In this document: positions 35,358 to 44,567 of the stretch, piece after piece
Layout of the letters: every line of letters begins with the position of its first letter
Numbering within the stretch: position 1 is the first letter of the stretch
NCBI RefSeq assembly: GCF_900119485.1
Contig: NZ_FPJZ01000002.1
Location: forward strand, 193,697-257,696
Length of the DNA stretch: 64,000 nt
From: Thermoactinomyces sp. DSM 45891
GTDB lineage: Bacteria; Bacillota; Bacilli; Thermoactinomycetales; Thermoactinomycetaceae
Direction of reading: 5' to 3'
Notes under the pieces: generated by a model
The model's database searches: none
What the model was told of the DNA's origin: nothing
What the model saw: only the letters and a program-made list of their open reading frames with translations
Made by a program: the position numbers and the translations under genes

Positions 35358-37772
35358 TTATCGTTTTTTCTTTCTACGAGAGTCTTTTTTCGGTCCTTTA
35401 GATGCAAATGACTGATCTGGGCTCGTAGTACTAATTCTACCTTTTTTGGAATTTGAGCTTCTTTTTTCGGAACGCTTCGATTTTGGACCTCTATTACCAG
35501 TGGGTGATTTTGAATCGGATTTCGATTTTCGTTTTCCCTGGCTTTTACCGCGACGGCGATCCCCACGATCTCTTTCGCTCGGCTTTACTCTTTTCGTTTT
35601 TGACTTTTCTCGATGGAAAAAGCTCTCATCCAGTTCATGTTGGGTGATATGTTCCACTAATTCAAAGTCCACTTTTCGTTCTTCTAAGCTAGCTCCACTG
35701 ACCCGAATTTTGATCGGATCTCCCATTCGGAATATATGCTTCGTACGTTCACCAATCAAGAGGTACGCACGTTCATGGAAGTTGTAGTAATCATCCGTAA
35801 GGTTACTAACATGAATCAAGCCTTCTACGGTATTAGGTAGCTCTACAAAAATCCCGAAATTCGTGATACTGCTAATGACGCCTTCAAACTCTTCCCCCAC
35901 ATGTTCCTTCATATACTCTGCCATTTTCAGCGCATTAGTCTCACGTTCTGCATCAACTGCTACACGTTCACGAATCGATGACTGCTGAGCTGCATCTGTT
36001 AAATAGGCTTGAAGGTGCTCAATTCGCTCTAGTGAGATATGTCCATTTTCCAATATCTCACGAATAACACGGTGAATGAGCAGGTCTGGATAACGACGGA
36101 TTGGCGAAGTGAAGTGAGAGTAAAATGTTGCCGCTAAGCCAAAGTGTCCAACGGATTCAGTAGAGTATTTCGCTTGCTTCATCGAACGTAGCAAGATCGT
36201 ACTAATCACCATCTCCTCAGGACTGCCTTCCACTCTACCCAGTAAGCTTTGAAGAGCTCTCGGCTTTACTTTATCTGCTTTGCCTTTAACGTTATAACCG
36301 AAATTGTTTACTAGCTCGTAAAATGACATTAACTTTTCTGGATCAGGATTTTCGTGAATCCGGTACACAAATGGGACTTCTAAACGGTAAAAGTGTTCCG
36401 CCACGGTCTCGTTGGCTGATAGCATGAATTCTTCAATTAATTGCTCAGCCGCAGTACGTGGTCGCTTGACAATATCGGTTGGCTTCCCTTGTTCATCCAC
36501 CAAAATCTTCGCTTCCGTAAAGTTAAAATCAATCGCTCCACGGTTCATTCGTTTCTTCCGCAGTGTATCTGCTAAACTCGCCATCAAGCGGAAATCTTCA
36601 ACTAAATGCTGATATTTCGCTATCAACTCTGGGTCTTCATCAATCACGATTTTCTTTACATCTCCATACGTCATCCGTTCATTGGTACAAATGACAGAGG
36701 CGTAAATATCATGATCCACAACATGACCTTCCGAGTTAATCTCCATATCACATGTCATCGTAAGCCGATCTACCTTTGGATTCAAACTACAAATCCCATT
36801 CGATAAGCGTTTTGGGAGCATCGGGATGACACGATCTACTAGATAGACGCTACATCCGCGTTCATACGCCTCTCGATCCAGCGCGCTTCCTTCTTTGACA
36901 TAGTAGCTCACATCTGCAATGTGGACCCCCAAGCGAACATTACCATTAGAAAGACGCTCTACCGAAACAGCATCGTCCAAATCCTTCGCATCTTCTCCAT
37001 CGATCGTAACCATAACACGCTCTCGCAAATCACGACGATGTTTGATTTCGTCTTCACTAATCCGATCTGGAACAAGCTCTGCTTCTTGCTCCACTGCCTC
37101 AGGAAACTGCTCTGGCAAACCATGCTTACGGATAATAGACAGAATATCAATCCCAGGAGCATCTTTATCTCCTAAAATCTCAATAATCTCTCCTTCGATC
37201 GTAAATTTATCCGAAGCCTTCGGAACGATCCGCACCACAACGATCTGACCATCCTGGGCATGCAGTTGCTTTTCAGATGGAACAAAGATATCTACATTCA
37301 GCCTTGATTCTTCGGGTATGACAACACCAAACAAAGGAGACGAGGCCTTAAAGCGACCTACAATTTTTTCTCGTCCACGTTTCAAAACATCGATAATAAT
37401 ACCTTCTGGACGACGATCCCCTTTTCGAGGCTTATTTAACCTAACTAATACGGTATCTCCATCAATCGCACCATTCGTATCACTACCATGAACGTAGATG
37501 TCGTTAATCTCTTCTGTTTTTGGAAGCACGAATCCAAATCCCTTGGCACTTCCCTGCAACTTCCCTACCACCATGTTGTAGTGCCTGGGGAGACCAAATT
37601 TCCCTCCACGTGTCTGGACAATCTCACCTTCCGCCTCCAGCTGGTTTAGTAAGGAGACAAACTCTGCTTTGTCCTCTCCTGATACCTGAAGTTTACGCAT
37701 TAATTCCTCTGAACCAATTGGTTTATAGAGCGGATTTTTCAACATTTCTATTACTTGTTTTGCTGTGATCAA
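35358..37772 (-). CDS. rnr: ribonuclease R
   Basis: About 804 residues. N-terminal winged-helix and cold-shock domains (about 1-230) precede the RNB catalytic domain, with DGEDAKDLDDAVSV supplying the metal-binding aspartates (about 270). An S1 domain follows at about 630-710, and the tail after it is very basic and Ser/Lys/Arg-rich (about 80 residues). It degrades structured RNA 3' to 5' and acts on non-stop mRNA with tmRNA-SmpB, encoded next. AAAGGAG is eight bases before the TTG at 37772, so I prefer that over the TTG at 37790, which overlaps the site. Confidence 0.93.
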   Translation of the reverse strand: MITAKQVIEMLKNPLYKPIGSEELMRKLQVSGEDKAEFVSLLNQLEAEGEIVQTRGGKFGLPRHYNMVVGKLQGSAKGFGFVLPKTEEINDIYVHGSDTNGAIDGDTVLVRLNKPRKGDRRPEGIIIDVLKRGREKIVGRFKASSPLFGVVIPEESRLNVDIFVPSEKQLHAQDGQIVVVRIVPKASDKFTIEGEIIEILGDKDAPGIDILSIIRKHGLPEQFPEAVEQEAELVPDRISEDEIKHRRDLRERVMVTIDGEDAKDLDDAVSVERLSNGNVRLGVHIADVSYYVKEGSALDREAYERGCSVYLVDRVIPMLPKRLSNGICSLNPKVDRLTMTCDMEINSEGHVVDHDIYASVICTNERMTYGDVKKIVIDEDPELIAKYQHLVEDFRLMASLADTLRKKRMNRGAIDFNFTEAKILVDEQGKPTDIVKRPRTAAEQLIEEFMLSANETVAEHFYRLEVPFVYRIHENPDPEKLMSFYELVNNFGYNVKGKADKVKPRALQSLLGRVEGSPEEMVISTILLRSMKQAKYSTESVGHFGLAATFYSHFTSPIRRYPDLLIHRVIREILENGHISLERIEHLQAYLTDAAQQSSIRERVAVDAERETNALKMAEYMKEHVGEEFEGVISSITNFGIFVELPNTVEGLIHVSNLTDDYYNFHERAYLLIGERTKHIFRMGDPIKIRVSGASLEERKVDFELVEHITQHELDESFFHREKSKTKRVKPSERDRGDRRRGKSQGKRKSKSDSKSPTGNRGPKSKRSEKRSSNSKKGRISTTSPDQSFASKGPKKDSRRKKKR

Positions 37773-37989
37773 ACTTTTAGCTCCTTTCAAAGCTACTTCC
37801 TTTTATCCAACCTATGGGATACATTTCAGAGGCTAAATTGATAACCATACGTGAGTAGAATACCCGTTTTTTGATTAAGCTACTTACATTTCAATCAATC
37901 CTCAGAACTCACATGATCTCGAAGCTCGCTCCCTGCACTGTTTTCCATGTATCCCTAGCATATCACAATTTTTTCCTTTCCAACCTACG

Positions 37990-39018
37990 TTAATCAATTC
38001 GAATGAGTAGCTTCTGTAATGCTGATAAACGATTTTCAAATAAAATTTCACCTAACTCCGTTGCAATCGATTGAACTCCATTCCATTTTGAATCATACCA
38101 ATGATATGGAATCGCATTGTTGCTTAAAATGATGATTTCTGTATCATGATTCATATTCAATTCCCATCTCGAAAGGAAGCCGGATGGATGAATCCCCGAA
38201 TAGCCAATACTCATCCCGTGAATAAATTGATAAAACCATCCACTGGCGATCAGTGACACATCCAACCATTTTTTACGCCGGAACGAAACAGTCTCCATTC
38301 TATTTTTGCTATCACGATTTAGAAGCTCACATCTTTTGTAGCATTGCAGAAAGTGATGCAGATCTTTGGTCGTAGAAATGATATCCCCACAACCATATCC
38401 GTTGTTAGAATTCCGCAGACTCTGCTTTTTTCCTTTTATATGTCCTTCAGCTAATAGTGACAAAGCTTCTCCTTCAAACCCAGAATCCTCCATACCCGCC
38501 GGAACAAATATCTTTTCTCTTACATAGTCACGATAAGGCATGTCAGTTACCTTCTCTAAAATCATGGCTAACAAAAAGGTATTGGTATCATTACAAGAAA
38601 ACTTGCTTCCTGGTAAAAAGGACAGATTTTGATCTCGAACCTGTTTCCACATTTCATCCTTCACACACCCCACACTGGAGAGTTCACCTATCACATTTCG
38701 ATAATCTACAACCCCAGAGGTATGGTTTAGTAAATGTTGAATTGTTACTTCACCTAAAGAAGAATCAGAAAAATATTTATCTAAAGAATCAGACAAGTAT
38801 AGGCGATTTTGTTCCATTAATTGAAAGATCGCCAGAGAAGTGAACGTTTTCGTAAGCGATGCAATTGGAAAACGAGTACAAAGGGTATTCTGAATCTCTG
38901 TATTAAAATCGGACTTACCAAAGGCTTCATGAAAAACAATTTTCCCCTTCTTTGCTATCAACACCGTCCCTGAGAAATTGGGTCTTTTTTCCTGGAAATA
39001 GGAAACAAGTCTCTCCAT
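37990..39018 (-). CDS. serine hydrolase of the beta-lactamase/PBP4* family with altered motifs
   Basis: About 342 residues. The nucleophile motif S54-L-T-K57 is intact, and HLLNHTSGV and GDIISTTKDL are typical of class C-like serine hydrolases. The second motif, normally YSN/YSD before TN, reads FSCNDTN: the tyrosine is cysteine (TGT). The third motif, usually GHxG, reads GYSG. No signal peptide is visible, so it seems cytoplasmic. Activity may be altered or lost. The start is the ATG at 39018 with AGGGGG six bases upstream. It lies between rnr and a divergent lipoprotein gene. Confidence 0.82.
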   Translation of the reverse strand: MERLVSYFQEKRPNFSGTVLIAKKGKIVFHEAFGKSDFNTEIQNTLCTRFPIASLTKTFTSLAIFQLMEQNRLYLSDSLDKYFSDSSLGEVTIQHLLNHTSGVVDYRNVIGELSSVGCVKDEMWKQVRDQNLSFLPGSKFSCNDTNTFLLAMILEKVTDMPYRDYVREKIFVPAGMEDSGFEGEALSLLAEGHIKGKKQSLRNSNNGYGCGDIISTTKDLHHFLQCYKRCELLNRDSKNRMETVSFRRKKWLDVSLIASGWFYQFIHGMSIGYSGIHPSGFLSRWELNMNHDTEIIILSNNAIPYHWYDSKWNGVQSIATELGEILFENRLSALQKLLIRID

Positions 39019-39300
39019 CCTAATCCCCCTCATGTCGTAAATTTACTTGTATTTTCTTGTATTATATTCTAATTTAGAAAAATATTAAACTAATTTCGAA
39101 TATAATAACGACAATTCATTCGACACAGAAGATCTAATCCAATATATTAAATTCCTTTCGATAGCGACCCATAATAATATTAAAATTATTTATAAAAAAA
39201 GTATGGTTTAAAATAAACTAAAAAGTTACTATATGGATGTTACCTTTTTTAAGTCTTACGGTAACGAACAAAAAAATGATCTCAAAGGAGAGTACATAAC

Positions 39301-40122
39301 ATGAAGATGTGGATTCGTTCTGCTTGCACTCTTATACTAATTTTGGTATTCCTTATAGGATGTCAAACTAAAGAAGCCGCAAATCCAGAAAAAGGGGGAG
39401 AAAATCCCACTTCGGTTCAATCGAAAAAAGAACTTACAACCGATGAACTTATCGCCAAAGTTGAAGAGAATAAAAAGGCACATACTTACCAGCTAGTAGT
39501 CAAAGGAGCATTGTCGCTATCAGGTAAGGAAGTACATTTTGAAGAAAGCTCCAAAGTCAAGGAAGTAGTCAACCCAAAAGCGACCCACCAAATAGGAACA
39601 TCAAAATCGCTAGGATCAAGCGAGAAAGTAGAGTCCTATGAAAAAGACGGTTGGACCTACTCTTATATAGCCAACAAGAAAACCTGGATGAAAACAGAAT
39701 CAGCTAAAGAAACAACAGATCCTTTTTCCAATATGGATAACTCTATTCAATCATTCAAAACTATGAAAGAAGCCATATCTTCTTCACATGAAGGAAGCCA
39801 ATACAAAATTGTATTCGATATCTCAAAAGCAAAGAATCGTTCAGCGTTAGAAAAGGAACTAACAAGTAGCTTTACACAAGATACCGACCCTCAAATGAGA
39901 GCAGCATTTAAAGGAATAAAGCTTAAGAGCTACATCGTAACTTTCACATTTGATGACAAAACATTTGCTCAAACATCCTTAGAGGGTTCTTTAGAACTTA
40001 CCACTGATAGCAAAACAAAGCCCACTTCGGTAAAAGCAATTGTTAAACAAAATCAGTTTGAACCATTCAATGGAACGATTACGATCCCAGCTGATGTAGT
40101 GAAAAAAGCCAAAAAGATATAA
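39301..40122 (+). CDS. lipoprotein, LolA/LppX-like fold suspected
   Basis: This 273-residue protein has a lipoprotein signal peptide (lipobox L18-I-G-C21). A Lys/Glu-rich linker follows. The mature domain has the strand pattern TYQLVVKGALSLSG, then VESYEKDGWTYSYIANKKTWMK near residue 120, resembling the DUF6612/LppX-like lipoproteins of Bacilli. It is anchored on the outer leaflet; function is unknown. CAAAGGAGAG precedes the ATG. A GTTACC...GGTAAC inverted repeat at 39239-39264 lies in the upstream region. It shares a terminator with secG. Confidence 0.75.
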   Translation: MKMWIRSACTLILILVFLIGCQTKEAANPEKGGENPTSVQSKKELTTDELIAKVEENKKAHTYQLVVKGALSLSGKEVHFEESSKVKEVVNPKATHQIGTSKSLGSSEKVESYEKDGWTYSYIANKKTWMKTESAKETTDPFSNMDNSIQSFKTMKEAISSSHEGSQYKIVFDISKAKNRSALEKELTSSFTQDTDPQMRAAFKGIKLKSYIVTFTFDDKTFAQTSLEGSLELTTDSKTKPTSVKAIVKQNQFEPFNGTITIPADVVKKAKKI

Positions 40123-40136
40123 AAGAAGTAGGACAT

Positions 40137-40177
40137 AAAAAAAGAACAAAGCCCTTATGCCTTGTTCTTTTTTTATT
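40137..40177. terminator. bidirectional intrinsic terminator
   Basis: AAAGAACAA / TTGTTCTTT stem with A-run and T-run on its flanks, between the lipoprotein and secG genes. Confidence 0.85.
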
Positions 40178-40409
40178 ATTTCAGGAAGAAAGCAACTACA
40201 ATTGCCATGATCATAAATAAAGTTGCGAAGATGGCTGTCAGTTTGCTTAGCAGGGCATCGATACCACGTGCTTTTGCTTTCCCCATTACTTGTTCAGCAC
40301 CGCCACCAATTACACCCGATAGACCTGGGCTTTTACTGGACTGAAGCAAGACAACTACGATCAGCAAGACGCTAATAACTGCAAGGAATACTTTTGCAGC
40401 GAGTGCCAT
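40176..40409 (-). CDS. secG: preprotein translocase subunit SecG
   Basis: This 77-residue protein has two membrane helices and the conserved linker LLQSSKSPGLSGVIGGGAEQ between them. It assists SecYE in protein export. The start is the ATG at 40409 preceded by GGGAGGT. The longer frame adds 36 residues unlike SecG. The order secG ... rnr-smpB-ssrA follows the Bacillus arrangement. Confidence 0.95.
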   Translation of the reverse strand: MALAAKVFLAVISVLLIVVVLLQSSKSPGLSGVIGGGAEQVMGKAKARGIDALLSKLTAIFATLFMIMAIVVAFFLK

Positions 40410-40534
40410 AATATGTGACCTCCCTTGCGCATAACTATCTAACTCTACTTTATCATAGAGTAGAACCTTGATCAATGAAGGAAAAAGAACTATAGTGTGG
40501 AATATAAAGAGATGCAAAATGGAGGGTTAACACC

Positions 40535-40870
40535 ATGACTATGTTGCCCGATTGCCCTAAGTGCAATTCGAAATATACTTATGAAGATCGTGATCTTTTT
40601 GTATGCCCTGAGTGTGCTTACGAATGGAATGATGAGGGTCCAGACAGTCAGGAAACTAAGATCTATAAAGATGCCCATGGCAATACTTTAACGGAGGGCG
40701 ATACCGTTACGGTGATTAAAGATTTAAAAGTAAAAGGAAGTTCGTCTGTTATCAAGATGGGAACCAGAGTAAAAAATATCCGTTTAATTGATGAAGATCA
40801 TGATATTGATTGTAAAGTAGATGGTTTTGGAGCCATGAAGTTAAAGTCTCAATTTGTAAAAAAAATATAG
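40535..40870 (+). CDS. yjdM: YjdM/PhnA-family zinc-ribbon protein
   Basis: This 111-residue protein has an N-terminal zinc ribbon (CPKC...CPEC, residues 7-27) followed by the compact domain GDTVTVIKDLKVKGSS typical of YjdM (formerly PhnA). The family is not needed for phosphonate use despite its old name; its role is undefined. GGAGG lies about 10 bases before the ATG. It is divergent from secG and shares a terminator with eno. Confidence 0.9.
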   Translation: MTMLPDCPKCNSKYTYEDRDLFVCPECAYEWNDEGPDSQETKIYKDAHGNTLTEGDTVTVIKDLKVKGSSSVIKMGTRVKNIRLIDEDHDIDCKVDGFGAMKLKSQFVKKI

Positions 40871-40886
40871 CCTCTCCTTTCTCTAT

Positions 40887-40929
40887 AAAAAAGCAATGCA
40901 TAGGGCTTATCCCCCTGCATTGCTTTTTT
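40887..40929. terminator. bidirectional terminator of eno and yjdM
   Basis: Perfect 14-base stem AAAAAAGCAATGCA / TGCATTGCTTTTTT with a 15-base loop. It ends the glycolytic operon. Confidence 0.9.
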
Positions 40930-40940
40930 CAGTTCTTCTC

Positions 40941-42230
40941 TTACTTGTTTCGCAAGTTGTAGAAAGCCATTAATCCAGGATATTGAGAAGTGTAAGCTAG
41001 TTCATCTTCGATCCGGATTAATTGATTGTATTTCGCTACACGATCTGTACGGGATGGGGCACCTGTTTTGATTTGACCGGCATCGGTTGCCACAGCGATA
41101 TCGGCAATCGTGGTATCTTCCGATTCACCGGAACGATGGGAAATAACAGCTGTATAGCCAGCACGCTTTGCCATCTCGATAGCATCAAATGTTTCGGTAA
41201 GTGTACCGATCTGGTTTACTTTTACCAGGATGGAGTTCCCAATCCCTTTCGTGATTCCTTCGTATAAGCGTTCTGTGTTGGTTACGAAGAGATCGTCGCC
41301 GACTAATTGTACTTTGCCACCTAGACGTTCTGTGAGCAATTTCCAACCATCCCAATCGTCTTCAGCAAGACCGTCTTCAATGGAGATAATCGGATATTTA
41401 GAGATCAATTCTTCGTAGTAGTCTACCATCTCAGCGGAAGTGCGAGAAACGCCTTCTGCTTCAAAGTGGTATTTGCCATCTTTGTAGATCTCTGTCGCGG
41501 CAACATCAAGAGCAAGCTTGATTTCTTCGCCTATTTTATAACCAGCATGTCCAACGGCTTCAACGATGGTTCGAAGGGCTTCTTCGTTTGAGGAGAGGTT
41601 TGGTGCAAATCCACCTTCGTCGCCTACTGCTGTATTTAAGCCTTTTGATTTTAATACCGATTTCAAGCTGTGGAAGATTTCAGCGCCCATACGGACTGCT
41701 TCGGTAAAGGTAGGGGCTCCCACTGGCATTACCATAAACTCTTGGATATCCACATTGTTATCCGCGTGAGCTCCACCATTTAGGATGTTCATCATCGGAA
41801 CAGGAAGTGCTTTTGCATTAAATCCACCTAGGTAGGTGTAGAGAGGAATACCTAGTGATTCCGCTGCTGCTCGGGCTACTGCCATGGACACACCCAAGAT
41901 AGCGTTAGCTCCTAGTTTCCCTTTATTATGCGTACCGTCTAGTTGAATCATGAGTTGATCAATCTCAACTTGTTCCAATGCATCCATGCCCTCGACTGCT
42001 TCTGCGATGACGGTGTTGACATTTTCTACTGCTTGCTTAACACCTTTTCCCAGGTAGCGGCTTTTATCACCATCACGAAGCTCTACTGCTTCGTGAGCAC
42101 CAGTTGATGCACCGGACGGAACGATGGCACGACCTACTGCGCCACCTTCTAATGTTACTTCTACTTCTACAGTTGGGTTACCTCGGGAATCAAGAACTTC
42201 GCGAGCATATACATCCATAATAATCGTCAT
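40941..42230 (-). CDS. eno: enolase
   Basis: This 429-residue enzyme converts 2-phosphoglycerate to phosphoenolpyruvate. Motifs visible: SGASTGAHEAVELRD near residue 40, GDEGGFAPN, SIEDGLAEDDW, LVGDDLFVTN and SHRSGESEDTTIADIAV (catalytic Lys/His region). It is the last gene of the cggR operon; its start overlaps the gpmI stop by four bases. Confidence 0.98.
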   Translation of the reverse strand: MTIIMDVYAREVLDSRGNPTVEVEVTLEGGAVGRAIVPSGASTGAHEAVELRDGDKSRYLGKGVKQAVENVNTVIAEAVEGMDALEQVEIDQLMIQLDGTHNKGKLGANAILGVSMAVARAAAESLGIPLYTYLGGFNAKALPVPMMNILNGGAHADNNVDIQEFMVMPVGAPTFTEAVRMGAEIFHSLKSVLKSKGLNTAVGDEGGFAPNLSSNEEALRTIVEAVGHAGYKIGEEIKLALDVAATEIYKDGKYHFEAEGVSRTSAEMVDYYEELISKYPIISIEDGLAEDDWDGWKLLTERLGGKVQLVGDDLFVTNTERLYEGITKGIGNSILVKVNQIGTLTETFDAIEMAKRAGYTAVISHRSGESEDTTIADIAVATDAGQIKTGAPSRTDRVAKYNQLIRIEDELAYTSQYPGLMAFYNLRNK

Positions 42231-43792
42231 CGTTGCATTCTCCTCTGATATACCTTATTTTGAATGAGAGACGTACCTGTCATCTCAGCTGGTTTCGATA
42301 CTTGTAACAAATCTAAAAGGGTTGGAGTCAGATCCGCTAGGATGCCATCCTCACGTAGAGTTACTCCCTCTTTAGTAATAATGCAAGGAACTGGGTTGGT
42401 AGTATGGGCGGTAAAGGGCCGTTCGTTATCATCAATAACCATGTCGGCATTGCCGTGATCAGCCGTGATAATAGCTACTCCGCCCTTGGAGATAACGAGA
42501 TCCACAATTTTACCTAGACACTCATCAACAGACTCCACTGCTTTTATCGTTGGCTCTAGCTTACCAGAGTGCCCAACCATATCAGGGTTGGCAAAGTTTA
42601 AGATGATCGTATCGTAGACATCTTTGTTTATGGCCTCAAGCAAGGAATCCGTCACTTCATAAGCACTCATCTCAGGCTTTAAATCGTACGTGGCTACATT
42701 AGGAGATTTGATCAAAATACGATCCTCGCCTGGGTATGGATCTTCGCGTCCACCACTAAAGAAGAAGGTGACGTGTGGGAATTTCTCTGTCTCCGCAATT
42801 CGTAGCTGTCGTAGGCCTTGTTGCGAAATTACTTCCCCATACGTGTTATCTAAGTTAGTTGACTTATATGCCACATAGCCACCTACTGTTTCACTAAAAT
42901 GAGTGAGACACACATAATAGAGATCTTTCGGAGCACACTCCCCACGATCAAATCCACGGAAATCTCGATTGGTAAAAGCTAATGAAATTTGAATCGCACG
43001 ATCGGGACGGAAGTTATAAAAGATAACAGAATCATGGTCTTGAATCGTACCGACTGGTTTCTGGTTCTCATCTACAATCACCGTTGGCATTACAAACTCA
43101 TCATAGACCGATTTATGATAGGATTCCTCAACCGCTTTAATCGGATCGGTATAGGAAGGCCCTTCTCCGTATACCATCGCACGATACGATTTCTCCGTAC
43201 GCTCCCACCGCTTATCACGATCCATAGCATAGTAACGACCTTGCACAGTCGCAATCTTTCCGACACCAAGCTCTTGGATCTTATCTTCTAGGCGCTTGAT
43301 ATAGGAGACAGCGCTATCAGGCGCCACATCCCTACCATCTAAAAACGCGTGAACGTACACTTCTTTCACTTGTTCTTTAGCTGCTAGTTCGAGCAATGCA
43401 AATAGGTGATCAATGTGACTATGAACGCCTCCGTCTGATAACAAGCCATACAAATGAAGGCGAGTATTATGCTCTTTTACGTGACGAATCGCCCCGAGGA
43501 AGGTTTCGTTTTCAAAAAAGCCCCCTTCGGAAATGGACTTCGTTACACGGGTCAGTTCTTGATAAACAACACGCCCTGCTCCAATATTTAAGTGTCCTAC
43601 TTCCGAATTCCCCATCTGCCCATCAGGAAGCCCAACGGACAAGCCGCTTGCTCCTAAAGTGGTATGTGGGTATTGATCCCAATAACGATTAAAATTAGGT
43701 TTCTTTGCTTGAGCCACCGCATTGCCATGTTCCGAAGAACGTAAGCCAAATCCGTCTAAGATACATAATAATGCTGGTTTAGGATGGCTCAT
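42227..43792 (-). CDS. gpmI: 2,3-bisphosphoglycerate-independent phosphoglycerate mutase
   Basis: This 521-residue Mn2+-dependent alkaline-phosphatase-fold enzyme interconverts 3- and 2-phosphoglycerate. The phosphoserine motif is MGNSEVGHLNIGAG (about residue 62) and the metal site ITADHGNADMV. It overlaps tpiA and eno by four bases each, consistent with tight translational coupling. Confidence 0.97.
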   Translation of the reverse strand: MSHPKPALLCILDGFGLRSSEHGNAVAQAKKPNFNRYWDQYPHTTLGASGLSVGLPDGQMGNSEVGHLNIGAGRVVYQELTRVTKSISEGGFFENETFLGAIRHVKEHNTRLHLYGLLSDGGVHSHIDHLFALLELAAKEQVKEVYVHAFLDGRDVAPDSAVSYIKRLEDKIQELGVGKIATVQGRYYAMDRDKRWERTEKSYRAMVYGEGPSYTDPIKAVEESYHKSVYDEFVMPTVIVDENQKPVGTIQDHDSVIFYNFRPDRAIQISLAFTNRDFRGFDRGECAPKDLYYVCLTHFSETVGGYVAYKSTNLDNTYGEVISQQGLRQLRIAETEKFPHVTFFFSGGREDPYPGEDRILIKSPNVATYDLKPEMSAYEVTDSLLEAINKDVYDTIILNFANPDMVGHSGKLEPTIKAVESVDECLGKIVDLVISKGGVAIITADHGNADMVIDDNERPFTAHTTNPVPCIITKEGVTLREDGILADLTPTLLDLLQVSKPAEMTGTSLIQNKVYQRRMQR

Positions 43793-44559
43793 GCTTGGTC
43801 ACCTGCTTTACTCGCTGCCTTCACAAGACCTGCAAATGACTCTGGACTTAATGCAGCACCCCCGACAAGAGCTCCATCGATATTCGGCTCTGCCATGTAA
43901 GTAGCAATATTTTCCGGCTTCACACTGCCACCATATTGAATCCGTACTTGCTCAGCAATCTCTGCACCAAACTCATGCGTCAACGTTTGACGGATGTAGG
44001 CAATCACTTCTTCCGCATCGTTTGCAGAGGAAGCCCGTCCTGTTCCAATCGCCCAAACAGGCTCATAAGCGAGAACCACCTTAGATAACTCATTCGAAGC
44101 GATTCCATTTAATGCTTTCTTCACTTGGGAAGCCACAACATCAAAAGTACGGCCACTTTCACGTTCTTGAATGGTTTCTCCTACACAGACGATCGGAGTG
44201 ATTCCTAACTTTAGAGCCGCTACGGCTTTTTTGTTCACTTGTTCACACGTCTCCGCAAAGTATGTACGGCGTTCAGAATGACCTAAAATCACATAACCAA
44301 CCCCGAGGTCTTGAAGCATATGAACACTTACTTCTCCTGTGTATGCCCCTTCTTTTTCCCAATGGGCATTTTGTGCTCCAAGTCCAATCGAACTACCTGC
44401 TAGTTTATTTTGCAGAGTAGGTAGAGTGAGAAACGGCGCGCAAATCACCGCTTCTACACCTTTGGGGAGTTGATTCGTTTGGATCGTTTCTATATATTGA
44501 ACGGCTTCGTTAACCGTTTTATGCATTTTCCAATTTCCTGCTATGATTGGAGTGCGCAT
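43789..44559 (-). CDS. tpiA: triosephosphate isomerase
   Basis: This roughly 256-residue TIM barrel shows MRTPIIAGNWKMHKT at the start (substrate Lys), GHSERRTYF (catalytic His) and VLAYEPVWAIGTG (catalytic Glu). It interconverts dihydroxyacetone phosphate and glyceraldehyde 3-phosphate. The start chosen at 44559 matches the family N-terminus. An ATG at 44568 overlapping the pgk stop (TGATG) is possible. Confidence 0.97.
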   Translation of the reverse strand: MRTPIIAGNWKMHKTVNEAVQYIETIQTNQLPKGVEAVICAPFLTLPTLQNKLAGSSIGLGAQNAHWEKEGAYTGEVSVHMLQDLGVGYVILGHSERRTYFAETCEQVNKKAVAALKLGITPIVCVGETIQERESGRTFDVVASQVKKALNGIASNELSKVVLAYEPVWAIGTGRASSANDAEEVIAYIRQTLTHEFGAEIAEQVRIQYGGSVKPENIATYMAEPNIDGALVGGAALSPESFAGLVKAASKAGDQA

Positions 44560-44567
44560 GAGCGTCA

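Noticed and set aside
35264..35566. 100-codon basic ORF in another frame of the rnr 3' end
   Set aside because: Its lysine/arginine richness mirrors the repetitive basic tail of RNase R; it is a shadow frame.
36919..37248. 109-codon plus-strand ORF antisense to rnr
   Set aside because: Antisense shadow of conserved RNB-domain codons, without a ribosome binding site.
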